NCBI GenBank assembly: GCA_021202635.1
Contig: JAJQCQ010000085.1
Span: forward strand, 64,168 to 128,167
Origin: Lachnospiraceae bacterium
GTDB taxonomy: Bacteria; Bacillota; Clostridia; Lachnospirales; Lachnospiraceae
Direction of reading: 5' to 3'
DNA: 64,000 nt
Below the pieces are notes generated by a model. The model was not told the DNA's origin and searched no databases. It saw only the letters and a list, made by a program, of their open reading frames with translations. This document shows positions 17,685 to 25,802 of the stretch, piece by piece (position 1 is the first letter of the stretch; each line of letters starts with the position of its first letter). The translations under genes were made by a program, and so were the position numbers.

Positions 17685-18578
17685 TCATACTTTCAAAGCC
17701 AGAAAAGCCGCCAGATTTCCGCGTTTCCCATGCGAAGCACGATGGGAGAAAAAAATTTCCGGGTTGCAGCAGGTGCACAGGTCTGTAACGGTAATATTTT
17801 CTGTGCACAGGCCGGCGCGCAGCATGTTTTGCCGGCAGCACTCCCAAAGGTTCAGCTGATATTTATTGTTACGGTCAGCAGATATCTTTTGGGGTTCGTC
17901 TGTTTTTTCTCTGCTTTTACCGGAATATAAAATCGGCCACAGCTTTTTCGGAAAATGATTTCGCACTTCCATAATCACATCCTCGCCGACCTCGTAACAA
18001 TCTTTACAGATGGATGGGCCAATGGCAGCGAGCAGGTCAGAAGGATCTGTTTTATATAATTCGGTCATTTTTCTCACGGTTGTCCCGGCGATGTCATTTA
18101 CTGTGCCGCGCCAGCCGGAATGAGACAGTCCGATTGCCCTGTGAACCGGATCTACGAAAAAAAGCGGCACGCAGTCTGCGTAAAAGGTAGTCAGAACTAC
18201 ACCCGGTACATTTGTCACCAGGCCATCTACATCCTGATAATCCCGCTCGCACAGATAGCCTTTTCCACAGTCCTTCGCCGTCACTTCGCGGACATTTGTC
18301 GTATGCGTCTGATAGGAGAAAACCATGCGGTCGTAAGGGAATCCGACCGCGGCCGCAATTCTGTGAAAATTTTCTTTTACGCGCTGCGGATCATCCCCGC
18401 GGGTAAAGCTCAGGTTCATTTCTCCAAGTTCCCGCTCACTGACTCCGCCAATTCGACTGCTAAAGCCATGCGTCAGGAAGGAAAGCTCCTCATAAGCCGG
18501 AAACGTAAAGTAGAGTACACCATCCTGTGTGTTTTCCCGTAAATGACTTCCTTCTTTCTTTCTGATCAAATGCGTCAT
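17685..18578 (-). CDS. pgeF: Multicopper-fold purine nucleoside phosphorylase/peptidoglycan editing factor (YfiH family)
   Basis: YfiH/DUF152 family protein of 297 residues. The family acts on purine nucleosides with a His/Cys zinc site and, in E. coli, limits misincorporation of serine into peptidoglycan. Conserved metal and active-site blocks are visible: SYQTHTTNV, YADCVPLFF and GLSHSGWRGTV, and a late CTCCNPEIFFSHR motif. The start is backed by AGGAG about 8 nt upstream. It is separated from yraN by a 151-nt gap filled with dispersed repeats. Confidence 0.88.
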   Translation of the reverse strand: MTHLIRKKEGSHLRENTQDGVLYFTFPAYEELSFLTHGFSSRIGGVSERELGEMNLSFTRGDDPQRVKENFHRIAAAVGFPYDRMVFSYQTHTTNVREVTAKDCGKGYLCERDYQDVDGLVTNVPGVVLTTFYADCVPLFFVDPVHRAIGLSHSGWRGTVNDIAGTTVRKMTELYKTDPSDLLAAIGPSICKDCYEVGEDVIMEVRNHFPKKLWPILYSGKSREKTDEPQKISADRNNKYQLNLWECCRQNMLRAGLCTENITVTDLCTCCNPEIFFSHRASHGKRGNLAAFLALKV

Positions 18579-18630
18579 ATCTGTACTCCTGTCTCTTTCA
18601 GATTTGCACGCAGCACCCGTTTTTCTTTCC

Positions 18631-18730
18631 GATGCTGTTCTGAACGGTTACGAAAGTTTGTAACTACTCAGAACAGCAGGCCGCAGACTGCCTTCCTTTG
18701 CGATGCTGTTCTGAACGGTTACGAAAATTT
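18631..18730. repeat. Dispersed palindromic repeat, compound copy
   Basis: Two identical direct copies of GATGCTGTTCTGAACGGTTA plus CGAAA (18631-18655 and 18702-18726) flank an opposite-facing copy that starts GTAACTACTCAGAACAGCAG (from 18660). The whole fills the gap between pgeF and yraN. It belongs to the GTAAC-ended family seen at many other gaps in this window. Confidence 0.75.
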
Positions 18731-19077
18731 TATGACCAGAAGGCATCCGGTATCACACATACCTGATTTTCATCAAACGCAACAACATCAAAACGCACCG
18801 GCGTCTCTTCCGGCAGATGATGTTCCATCAGATACCACCGTGCTACGCGTATAATCCGCTGCTGCTTTTTGAAATCAACGGCTTCTGCTGCGCTTCCACT
18901 GCTCCTGTCGGAACGATATTTCACTTCCACAAACACGAGATATCCCTGATGGCGGGCAACCAGATCGATTTCGCCGGCCCGGGTGCGATAATTCTGACAT
19001 ATGATGTGGTATCCAAGCGATTCCAGATGTGCAGCCGCACGCGCTTCATATGCAGAACCAACCATACGTTTGTTCAT
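18730..19077 (-). CDS. YraN family (UPF0102) nuclease-fold protein
   Basis: 115 residues with the restriction-endonuclease-like core GEIDLVARHQGYLVFVEVKYR split by a short gap (Asp and Glu-x-Lys positions present) and an N-terminal helix YEARAAAHLESLGY. The cellular role is not established; the gene usually sits beside rnhB, as here. The start has GGAGGA 7 nt upstream. Confidence 0.9.
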   Translation of the reverse strand: MNKRMVGSAYEARAAAHLESLGYHIICQNYRTRAGEIDLVARHQGYLVFVEVKYRSDRSSGSAAEAVDFKKQQRIIRVARWYLMEHHLPEETPVRFDVVAFDENQVCVIPDAFWS

Positions 19078-19131
19078 AAAGGTTCCTCCGCAGATTCTGC
19101 CATGCCCGTTTTGGTCTGCATCCAGGGGCAG

Positions 19132-19890
19132 CTACTCCAGAAAGTGTCCGATAAAGGTTTTTCTGTGAATTGGAGATGGTCCGTACTGTTTCAGCGCTTC
19201 AATATGCGCTGCGGTGCCATAACCTTTGTGTGCGGCAAAACCGTATTGCGGCATCATCCTGTCGTATTCCATCATGAGCCGATCCCTGGTCACCTTGGCC
19301 AGTACACTGGCAGCCGCAATCGACAGGCTTTTCCCATCTCCGCCGATGATCGGTACCTGCTGACAGGAAACCAGGGGAATCGTCACTGCATCATTCAGCA
19401 ATATCTCCGGCTGCGGATTCAGTTTGGAAATGGCTTCCCGCATGGCTTCATAAGTGGCCTGTAAAATATTAATCTCATCAATACGGGCCGGAGATGCCAT
19501 ACCAATGCCATATGCGACAGCTTTTTCCTGTATTTCATCAAACAGCTCCTCCCGCCGTGCAGGCGAGAGCTTCTTTGAATCATTCAGATACAGGATCTCA
19601 CAATCCACCGGCAGAATCACTGCTCCAGCCACAACAGGACCCGCAAGCGGGCCGCGGCCGGCTTCATCGATGCCGCAGACCAGACCCAGTTCTTCATATT
19701 TATGTTCATAAATACGCATATTCTCGAGCCTTTTTCGTTCCGCAGCCAGCCGCTCCAGTTTTTTCCGGTATTGCACAACCAGGCCGCGGACTCCGCTCCG
19801 GCTGTCATCTTCGTATTTCTCAAACAGCAACGAAAGCTCAGATTCCGCGGCCTGCGCAAATTCTTCTCTGATTTCTTTTATCTGCTTCAT
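19132..19890 (-). CDS. rnhB: Ribonuclease HII
   Basis: Removes ribonucleotides and RNA primers from RNA-DNA hybrids. It has 252 residues. The catalytic core starts with GIDEAGRGPLAGPVVAGAV near residue 74, with the second acidic region (LNDSKKLS) and AAASVLAKVTRD after it. The ~70-residue coiled N-terminal part (KKLERLAAERKRLENMR) is typical of Firmicute RNase HII. It lies upstream of yraN and after the third signal peptidase gene. Confidence 0.96.
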   Translation of the reverse strand: MKQIKEIREEFAQAAESELSLLFEKYEDDSRSGVRGLVVQYRKKLERLAAERKRLENMRIYEHKYEELGLVCGIDEAGRGPLAGPVVAGAVILPVDCEILYLNDSKKLSPARREELFDEIQEKAVAYGIGMASPARIDEINILQATYEAMREAISKLNPQPEILLNDAVTIPLVSCQQVPIIGGDGKSLSIAAASVLAKVTRDRLMMEYDRMMPQYGFAAHKGYGTAAHIEALKQYGPSPIHRKTFIGHFLE

Positions 19891-19905
19891 GAAGTCCCCT
19901 TATTT

Positions 19906-19979
19906 GTAATGATTCAGAACAGTTCCTTTTACTTTGCGCCAGACGCGAGGCTGCAAAGCAGCCATTCCATGCGCGTCTG
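19906..19979. repeat. Repeat-derived hairpin between lepB and rnhB
   Basis: A GTAATGATTCAGAACAG element (19906-19922) is followed by nested stems CAGACGCG/CGCGTCTG (19940-19947 with 19972-19979) and GGCTGC/GCAGCC (19949-19954 with 19958-19963). This is a member or relative of the dispersed palindrome family. Confidence 0.55.
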
Positions 19980-20022
19980 TGTGCATCAATTATAGTGAAT
20001 GACAAAAGAATTTTGTCGTTCT

Positions 20023-20595
20023 CTATAGCAGTCCAAACGATGAAAACGGCCAGATTCGCAAAACCGCTTTCCCTATGATCTGGTCTCTTGTGATATTTCC
20101 GACACTCGGTTCCCGGCTGTCCGTACTGTTATTGCGGTTGTCTCCAAGAACAAAATATTCCTGGTCGCCAAGCGTAATCTCCGCCGAGGCCAGTCCCGGA
20201 TTGCGGATCATTTCATTCCCATAAGAATCTTCCAGAATCTCTCCGTTGATATATATGACGCCGTCCACAATCTGAACCGTTTCTCCCGGAAGACCGATAA
20301 TTCTTTTGATGTAATAGGTGTCTTCCTGATACTGAAATGGAAAGACAACGATATCGAACCGTTTCGGATCCGTAAAACGGTAAGAAATCATATCGACGAT
20401 CAGCTGATCCCCGTCACTGAGTGCCGGATACATGGATTCCCCCCACACTTCGGTGCGTTCTACGACATAATTGACAACCAGGTAAGCCGCACCGCAAATC
20501 AGAATAAAGTAAAAAATCCAGCTCAACGCCTCCCGGACAATACTTTTTTTCTTCTTTCCATTCTTTTTTCCCGCTTTTTCTTCACCCTTCTTCAA
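20023..20595 (-). CDS. lepB: Signal peptidase I (third copy)
   Basis: Type I signal peptidase, membrane anchored, which cleaves Sec and Tat signal peptides. It has about 190 residues from a TTG start with AGGGAG 6 nt upstream; another TTG at 20610 is possible. A Lys-rich cytoplasmic tail precedes one membrane helix (SWIFYFILICGAAYLVV). The catalytic Ser is in GESMYPAL and the catalytic Lys in YYIKRIIGLPGE. The GDNRNNSTDSR box is present. It is the closest of the three copies to its upstream neighbour at 20667-21260, suggesting a tandem duplication. Confidence 0.93.
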   Translation of the reverse strand: MKKGEEKAGKKNGKKKKSIVREALSWIFYFILICGAAYLVVNYVVERTEVWGESMYPALSDGDQLIVDMISYRFTDPKRFDIVVFPFQYQEDTYYIKRIIGLPGETVQIVDGVIYINGEILEDSYGNEMIRNPGLASAEITLGDQEYFVLGDNRNNSTDSREPSVGNITRDQIIGKAVLRIWPFSSFGLL

Positions 20596-20666
20596 GCGCT
20601 TCTCCCTCAAACTTCCCTGTATCGCCGTCTGGCATGAGCAGGCCGGATGCCTGCACCACAGGAACC

Positions 20667-21260
20667 TTACTGATGCGTCAGGAACCCAAAGCTGCTAAGC
20701 GGCCAGATCCGCAGCCATGCCTTTCCGACGATCGAGTCCCGGCTGACATTTCCAACACGTTCTGTTCGGCTGTCCGTACTGTTGTTGCGGTTATCACCAA
20801 GGACAAAATATTCATCTTCTCCCAGGGTAATCTCTTCGCTTGCCCGTCCGGGATTTTCAATCGTTTCTCTGCCGTAATCCTCCTCAAGCAGTTCGCCGTC
20901 AATGTAAATACTGCCATCCTCGTCAATGCGTACGGTTTCACCGGGAAGACCGATGATTCGCTTGATATAGAGTTCACTGGAGTCCTCATAAGGCTGAAAT
21001 ACGATAATATCAAAGCGCTGCGGGTCGCCAAAGCGGTAGGAAAGCTTTTCCACAATCAGATTGTCCCCATCCTGAAGGGTATCATTCATGGAACGACCGT
21101 CTACAACCGTTCTCTGACCAACGAAATGCAGAATCAGCCAGGTTGCCAGAATTACAAAACCGATATATAAGATCCAGCTTAAAATTTCTCTTTTCAGATC
21201 CACCTGGTTCACCTCGTCAGCAGTATTGTTCTGTTCTTTATTTCTGCTCATTGTCCCCAT
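20667..21260 (-). CDS. lepB: Signal peptidase I (second copy)
   Basis: 197 residues with one N-terminal membrane helix, catalytic Ser57 (DGRSMND), Lys100 (LYIKRIIGLPGE) and GDNRNNSTDSR. It is complete and looks active. It shares the GDPQRFDIIVF-type block and the C-terminal WPLSSFG with the third copy at 20023-20595 and is less like the copy at 22292-22837. The initiation site is weak: two ATGs 9 nt apart are possible. Confidence 0.93.
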   Translation of the reverse strand: MGTMSRNKEQNNTADEVNQVDLKREILSWILYIGFVILATWLILHFVGQRTVVDGRSMNDTLQDGDNLIVEKLSYRFGDPQRFDIIVFQPYEDSSELYIKRIIGLPGETVRIDEDGSIYIDGELLEEDYGRETIENPGRASEEITLGEDEYFVLGDNRNNSTDSRTERVGNVSRDSIVGKAWLRIWPLSSFGFLTHQ

Positions 21261-21309
21261 CCATCTTCTTTCTTGTTATCTTGTAACGATTCGTTACTGT
21301 TCACACCCC

Positions 21310-21405
21310 GACCACGCACCTGCTGCGTGGTCAGGGGCAAGAACGTAGAGATTGCAACGATTCAGAACAGCAGTACACAGGACTGTGCTTCGTTCTGATC
21401 GGAAT
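21310..21405. repeat. Dispersed repeat plus hairpin between rbgA and lepB
   Basis: A perfect hairpin GACCACGCA/TGCGTGGTC (21310-21332) is followed by a family copy starting GCAACGATTCAGAACAGCAG (21354) and ending near TTCTGATCGGAAT. It fills the 174-nt gap between rbgA and the second lepB. Confidence 0.6.
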
Positions 21406-21434
21406 GATGCGATATTCTGGTAACGCATCAGCTC

Positions 21435-22280
21435 TTACCTGGGTGCAGACTCCAGGGTGATCCGACCGATTCGGCCACTGCGGAAATCATCGAGAAGAAG
21501 AGCTGCTGCTTTTTCATAATCCGGTTCGTTTCCGGTGCGAATGCATCCACGTACTCTGGCAATCTCACCAAGCAAAAACGTCTCGTCTACATCCTCTGCA
21601 ACGGAATAGCGGGCAGACAGAAATCCCGGATAATTCTTTTTTATAAACCCAAGTACCCACACAGAGAGCTCTTCTGTCTGGATAATTTCATCCCGTATGG
21701 AGCCAAGCGCAGCCAGTCGCTGTCCCACCCTGGGATCATCAATCTTCGGCCAGAGAATCCCGGGTGTATCCAGAAGCTCTACGCTTTTATTCAGGCGGAT
21801 CCACTGCTTTCCCCTTGTCACGCCCGGCTTATTCCCGGTCTTTGCGCAGGCCTTGCCGGCAAAAGAATTGATAAAGGTTGACTTTCCGACATTCGGGATA
21901 CCGGCTACCATAGCCCGTACCGGCCGGTTCAGAATGCCGCGCTTCCGGTCGCGTTCTATCTTTTCCTGACAGGCTTCCATAATGACGTTTTGTATCCGTT
22001 TCATTCCCGCCCCGGTCCTCGAATTGACTGCCGCCGCAAAAAGGCCTTTTTCCCGAAAATACGCTTCCCAACAGGCGTTTTGCCGTTCATCTGCCATATC
22101 CGCCTTGTTCAGCAGAATCACCCGGAATTTGTTTTTTCCAAGCTCATCAATATCCGGATTCCGCCCGGACTGCGGAGCCCGTGCATCCGTCAGTTCAATA
22201 ACCAGATCGACAAGCTTCACATCTTCCTGCATCATCCGCTTTGCTTTCGTCATGTGTCCCGGATACCACTGGTATGCCAT
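21435..22280 (-). CDS. rbgA: Ribosome biogenesis GTPase YlqF/RbgA
   Basis: Circularly permuted GTPase required for late 50S assembly. It has 281 residues from the ATG at 22280, with GGAGG 5 nt upstream; a 10-residue longer frame overlaps the preceding gene's end. G motifs are in permuted order: LLNKADMAD (G4) near residue 60, then GIPNVGKSTFINSF (G1), then LLDTPGI (G3). The N-terminus YQWYPGHMTKAKR is the family signature. Neighbouring signal peptidase and L19 genes are the usual Firmicute context. Confidence 0.96.
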   Translation of the reverse strand: MAYQWYPGHMTKAKRMMQEDVKLVDLVIELTDARAPQSGRNPDIDELGKNKFRVILLNKADMADERQNACWEAYFREKGLFAAAVNSRTGAGMKRIQNVIMEACQEKIERDRKRGILNRPVRAMVAGIPNVGKSTFINSFAGKACAKTGNKPGVTRGKQWIRLNKSVELLDTPGILWPKIDDPRVGQRLAALGSIRDEIIQTEELSVWVLGFIKKNYPGFLSARYSVAEDVDETFLLGEIARVRGCIRTGNEPDYEKAAALLLDDFRSGRIGRITLESAPR

Positions 22281-22291
22281 ACACTCCTCCA

Positions 22292-22837
22292 TTAATTCAC
22301 AAATCCCCAATGTTCAGATGGGGAAATTACAAACCACACCTTGCCTTCGATATAATCGGCTGAGACAACGCCTATATCTGCGTAACGGCTATCTTCGCTG
22401 TTGTTGCGGTTATCTCCCAGCACGAAATATTCTCTGTCGCCAAGCGTGACGCCATCTTCAGCCAGCCCGGGGTCTGTAATCGAGGGAAAATTATTTTCTT
22501 CGATATAAACCTCTCCATCGATATAAATCATGCCATTTTTGATCTGAATCGTCTCACCTGGCAGACCGACCACCCGTTTAATACTCGTATATGCGGTACT
22601 GCTTCCATTTGGTTTAAACGCGATGACATCGCCTCGCTTAGGCGTACTGAATTGATAGGCAAATGTATTTAACAGCACAGTGTCGCCGCCGGAAAGAGTG
22701 GTATTCATAGATTGTCCGATATTTGTCCTTGTCTGTCCGAAAAAGTAAACCACGACATAAGCGAACAGAATCACGACCAGAATTTCAAATGCCCACAAAA
22801 ATACAGATCGAATGACGGATTTTTTTTTCGTGTTCAT
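22292..22837 (-). CDS. lepB: Signal peptidase I (first copy, next to rplS)
   Basis: 181 residues with one N-terminal membrane helix, catalytic Ser43 (GQSMNTTL) and Lys87 (SIKRVVGLPGE), and GDNRNNSEDSR. The start has AGGAGGGG just upstream. This is the copy in the conserved rplS-lepB-rbgA-rnhB position; the other two copies have been inserted after rbgA. Confidence 0.94.
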   Translation of the reverse strand: MNTKKKSVIRSVFLWAFEILVVILFAYVVVYFFGQTRTNIGQSMNTTLSGGDTVLLNTFAYQFSTPKRGDVIAFKPNGSSTAYTSIKRVVGLPGETIQIKNGMIYIDGEVYIEENNFPSITDPGLAEDGVTLGDREYFVLGDNRNNSEDSRYADIGVVSADYIEGKVWFVISPSEHWGFVN

Positions 22838-22864
22838 GGCCCCTCCTGTTGTTCGCTTACATGA

Positions 22865-22884
22865 CAGAACAGCAGGCTGTTCTG
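22865..22884. repeat. Minimal member of the dispersed palindrome family
   Basis: Perfect 8-bp stem CAGAACAG/CTGTTCTG with loop CAGG in the rplS-lepB gap. It has the core of the dispersed family without the long arms. Confidence 0.6.
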
Positions 22885-22896
22885 ACTGGTTTTAGC

Positions 22897-22928
22897 AAAA
22901 AAGGGAGAATACATAAATGTAATCTCCC
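22897..22928 (-). terminator. Rho-independent terminator after rplS
   Basis: On the minus strand, GGGAGATTACA pairs with TGTATTCTCCC with one internal mismatch and is followed by six T. It lies 11 nt after the rplS stop, so rplS is largely its own unit and lepB is reached by read-through or a separate promoter. Confidence 0.8.
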
Positions 22929-22939
22929 TGATCCGATCC

Positions 22940-23287
22940 TTATTTCACAAGCTCTTTTACTTTCGCTTTCTTTCCTACACGTCCTCTCAGGTATGTCAGC
23001 TTCGCGCGTCTTACTTTACCGCGTCTCACAACTTCTACCTTCTCAACAGACGGGGAATGCAGCGGCCAGGTTTTCTCTACGCCTACGCCATTCGAATTCT
23101 TGCGAACCGTAAATGTCGCGCGGACACCACCGCCCTGTTTTTTCATTACGATTCCCTCAAATACCTGAATTCGTTCACGGTTTCCCTCTTTGATCTTACC
23201 GTATACTCTGACGGTATCGCCTACAGAAAACTGCGGAACCTCAGCCTTCAGCTGAGCATCCTCAATCTTTTTAATAATATCGCTCAT
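22940..23287 (-). CDS. rplS: 50S ribosomal protein L19
   Basis: 115 residues, normal length, with the family blocks [29 protein letters not shown] and the basic C-terminus [11 protein letters not shown]. The start has AAGGAGAT 8 nt upstream. It has its own promoter and a ~160-nt leader upstream and a terminator downstream, unlike the continuous trmD-rplS operon of E. coli. Confidence 0.98.
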   Translation of the reverse strand: MSDIIKKIEDAQLKAEVPQFSVGDTVRVYGKIKEGNRERIQVFEGIVMKKQGGGVRATFTVRKNSNGVGVEKTWPLHSPSVEKVEVVRRGKVRRAKLTYLRGRVGKKAKVKELVK

Positions 23288-23454
23288 TGTGGATCTCCTT
23301 CCTATACTGGATGTTCGTAATACGCGTGCTTCTGACTCTGTTCGCCCTAAAGCTCTTCTTCAGGACAAATCCCGCAGCTGCCCTTCTTATCGGGTCAGAT
23401 GCAGCAAATCCGCACAGACTGTACCAGAGGACCATCTATTTCACAACGCCAAAT
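23288..23454 (-). promoter_or_regulatory. 5' leader of rplS, possible L19 leader element
   Basis: About 160 nt between the rplS promoter and its ribosome binding site, GC-rich with several short complementary stretches (GGGCAGC...GCTTTAGGGC region). An L19 leader RNA that mediates autoregulation is known upstream of rplS in many Firmicutes, so this is the expected place for one. I could not fold it or match the consensus. Confidence 0.35.
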
Positions 23455-23483
23455 AGTGTAGCATGATTCCTGACAAAATGCAA
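23455..23483 (-). promoter_or_regulatory. Promoter of rplS
   Basis: Minus-strand -35 TTGCAT (23478-23483) and -10 TACACT (23455-23460) with a 17-nt spacer and TGC before the -10. It sits in the 326-nt trmD-rplS gap; the remaining 130 nt up to trmD show nothing I recognise. Confidence 0.75.
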
Positions 23484-23613
23484 GAAAATATTAACTGATT
23501 TTACAAACTTTTTCCGTGTGAGTTTCGTGTCGCGATTGCTCCCGCTGACAACGCTCTGCCATGAATTTACAGCTGTTTTTGTTCCATCCAGGCCCATTAG
23601 ATACACAGAAGGA

Positions 23614-24486
23614 TCAGCTCTGCTCCAGAATGCTCTGTAAAACAGAAATGGTTTCCTGTTTCAATTCGTATTCATTTTTTTCTTCGAGAACTTTTCGTAA
23701 AAATTTCCGGTCTTCCCGATCCAGCACAGCTTTTTTCAGAAGATCAGGACGGTTCAGGAGTGTCCGCAGCAAAGACTGTTCATGACGCCAGTGATCTACA
23801 TTTCCATGATGGCCGGACAGCAGCACCGGAGGAACCGGACATCCCCGCCAGATTTCCGGCCGGCTGTATTGCGGATACTCCAGAAGACCATCCGAAAAGC
23901 TTTCTGAGACTCCGGAATCCGAATTGCTGAGCACACCCGGAACCATGCGGGCGATTGCGTCCATCATGACCATCGCCGGAAGCTCTCCGCCGGTAAGCAC
24001 ATAATCTCCGATTGAAACATAATCTGTGACAATGGTTTCCAGAACACGCTCATCGATTCCTTCATAGTGTCCGCAAAGGAAAGAAAGGTTTTCCTCACGG
24101 GCAAATTCCTGTGCCATGTTCTGATCGAACACACGCCCTTGCGGGGTCAGATAGACCAGGCGAAATCTCTTTTGGTTCCCGGAAGCTGTGGAGGCAGGGG
24201 AGCATTGCCGTTCTGTTTCCAAAACCACATTCGATTCTTGGGCGGAACCGTTGATCTGGTATACAAGATCCTCATATGCACGGCAGACGGGCTCAGCCTG
24301 CATTACCATGCCCGCTCCGCCCCCATAGGGATAATCATCGATTCGCCCGTTACCGGCGACAGAGTAGTCACGGATATTGACGGTTTTCAATGAGAGGAAC
24401 CCCTTTTCGATCGCCCGTCCGATGATGCTCGTATGCATTCCCTGCTCAATCATTTCCGGAAACAGGGTCATTACGTAAAAATTCAT
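23614..24486 (-). CDS. trmD: tRNA (guanine-N1)-methyltransferase TrmD
   Basis: Methylates G37 of tRNAs reading CNN codons to prevent frameshifting. It has 290 residues, longer than the usual ~240-250. The SPOUT-fold motifs are intact: FLCGHYEGIDERV, SIGDYVLTGGELPAM and YPQYSRP. Extra length comes from an insertion of about 25 residues around 80-106 (QINGSAQES...SGNQKR) and a long C-terminal helix. Its ATG overlaps the rimM stop by 4 nt (ATGA), so the two are translationally coupled. Confidence 0.95.
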   Translation of the reverse strand: MNFYVMTLFPEMIEQGMHTSIIGRAIEKGFLSLKTVNIRDYSVAGNGRIDDYPYGGGAGMVMQAEPVCRAYEDLVYQINGSAQESNVVLETERQCSPASTASGNQKRFRLVYLTPQGRVFDQNMAQEFAREENLSFLCGHYEGIDERVLETIVTDYVSIGDYVLTGGELPAMVMMDAIARMVPGVLSNSDSGVSESFSDGLLEYPQYSRPEIWRGCPVPPVLLSGHHGNVDHWRHEQSLLRTLLNRPDLLKKAVLDREDRKFLRKVLEEKNEYELKQETISVLQSILEQS

Positions 24487-25061
24487 TCCAGAAGTCCCTC
24501 CAGCAGATGGACAAGCATACTGCCCTTTTCAATGTCCACATTCAGGATACACTGTCGGATCGCCGGGATCAGTACCTTTCGTCCATCCGTTACCGTCACC
24601 TCGTAGACATCATTTGCTCCCGTTTGCAGTACATCGGTCAGCTCGCCAAAAGAAAAAACGGAATCCCCCGCAGATAAATCCGCGTCCGTGTCTTTTCCTT
24701 CATCCACGGATGGACCGATATCCTGCGGTTCGTCTGTGTAAACTCTCAGACCAATCAAGTCCGCAATGAAATATTCACCTTCCTCAAGCTCCACCGCATT
24801 CTCCCGGGTTACGTAAAGCGGACGGCCGCGAAAAGCTTCCACATCCTCAATCCGGTCAAGGCCACGAAACTTCAGAATCACAAGATTTTTAAAAAATTTC
24901 ACCCGTTCAATCTCCAGCTCACGCAATGTGTCCGGAGCGCCCAGTAAAACGGATTTCAGTTTTTTAAATCGCATCGGGTCATCGGTAGTAGGGTAAACCT
25001 TAACCTCACCGGCAAGACCATGTGTAGAAGTGATCGCTCCCACCTGTAAAATATCCTGCAT
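24483..25061 (-). CDS. rimM: 16S rRNA processing protein RimM
   Basis: 30S maturation factor that binds S19, 192 residues. The N-terminal barrel starts LQVGAITSTHGLAGEVKVYPTT and the C-terminal PRC-like barrel has YFIADLIGLRVYT and the terminal VLIPAIRQCIL. An acidic insertion (QDIGPSVDEGKDTDADLSAGD) lengthens the PRC part. It overlaps trmD by 4 nt and is separated from khpA by a 185-nt gap containing a hairpin element. Confidence 0.95.
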   Translation of the reverse strand: MQDILQVGAITSTHGLAGEVKVYPTTDDPMRFKKLKSVLLGAPDTLRELEIERVKFFKNLVILKFRGLDRIEDVEAFRGRPLYVTRENAVELEEGEYFIADLIGLRVYTDEPQDIGPSVDEGKDTDADLSAGDSVFSFGELTDVLQTGANDVYEVTVTDGRKVLIPAIRQCILNVDIEKGSMLVHLLEGLLE

Positions 25062-25160
25062 ATTTTTTCCTCATTATGGCTGTCAGTTATCGCGGTGCGC
25101 ATATGCATAAGTGCGATAACTGTATTTGTTACAAATTTTTCAGCGATATTATGCATAGAA

Positions 25161-25234
25161 AAGAGCTGTCCTCACAGTTTGCAGACCGTAACAGTTCTGA
25201 GCAGTTACAATCCGAACAAATTCTGACAGCTCTT
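25161..25234 (-). terminator. Composite hairpin between khpA and rimM
   Basis: 10-bp terminal arms AAGAGCTGTC (25161-25170) and GACAGCTCTT (25225-25234), with the inner inverted repeat GTAAC...GTTAC typical of the dispersed family. Reading the minus strand, the second arm runs into TTTTC, so the element can act as a weak terminator between rpsP-khpA and rimM-trmD. Confidence 0.55.
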
Positions 25235-25246
25235 TATACCGCTATA

Positions 25247-25477
25247 CTACTGTAAAATGTCTACGACTACTTTTCTGTCTTCCTTTGTCGCCGCAGCCTT
25301 TACAACTGAGCGAATCACTTTCGCAATTCTCCCCTGCTTGCCGATTACCTTCCCCATGTCAGAGGAAGCAACCCGCAGCTCTAATACAAGTGTATTTCCA
25401 CTTTCTTTTTCCGTAACTTCGACTTCGTCCGGATGTTCAACCAGAGATTTTGCAATTACTTCCAATAGCTCTTTCAT
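25247..25477 (-). CDS. khpA: KH-domain RNA-binding protein KhpA (YlqC family)
   Basis: 76 residues forming a single KH domain with the GxxG loop in VIGKQGRIAKVIRSVV. KhpA pairs with KhpB/Jag and binds many RNAs in Firmicutes. Its position directly after rpsP is conserved. The start has GGAGGTGA 6 nt upstream. Confidence 0.95.
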   Translation of the reverse strand: MKELLEVIAKSLVEHPDEVEVTEKESGNTLVLELRVASSDMGKVIGKQGRIAKVIRSVVKAAATKEDRKVVVDILQ

Positions 25478-25493
25478 GCCTGCTCACCTCCGA

Positions 25494-25739
25494 TTATTTT
25501 TCAATACCGGCCAGCTTGAAAAGCTTTCCAACTGTCTCGGTCGGCTGAGCTCCGCTCGCAAGCCACTTTTTCGCCAGTTCTTCATTAATCTTGAACTCAC
25601 TTGGATTTGCGTTTGGATTGTAGGTGCCAATCTCTTCGATACATCTTCCGTCTCTCGGAGATCTTGCGTCTGCTACAACGATTCTATAGAAAGGATTCTT
25701 TTTCTTACCAGTCCTTCTTAAACGAATCTTTACTGCCAT
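25494..25739 (-). CDS. rpsP: 30S ribosomal protein S16
   Basis: 81 residues starting [19 protein letters not shown], the family signature. A GTG 9 nt upstream lies within the ribosome binding site AGGAGGTGA and is not the start. It is followed 16 nt later by khpA. Confidence 0.98.
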   Translation of the reverse strand: MAVKIRLRRTGKKKNPFYRIVVADARSPRDGRCIEEIGTYNPNANPSEFKINEELAKKWLASGAQPTETVGKLFKLAGIEK

Positions 25740-25802
25740 TTCATTCACCTCCTGTTATAATAATGTATTTATCAGGCAGGGATCACTCTTCTCCTGCCCG
25801 AT

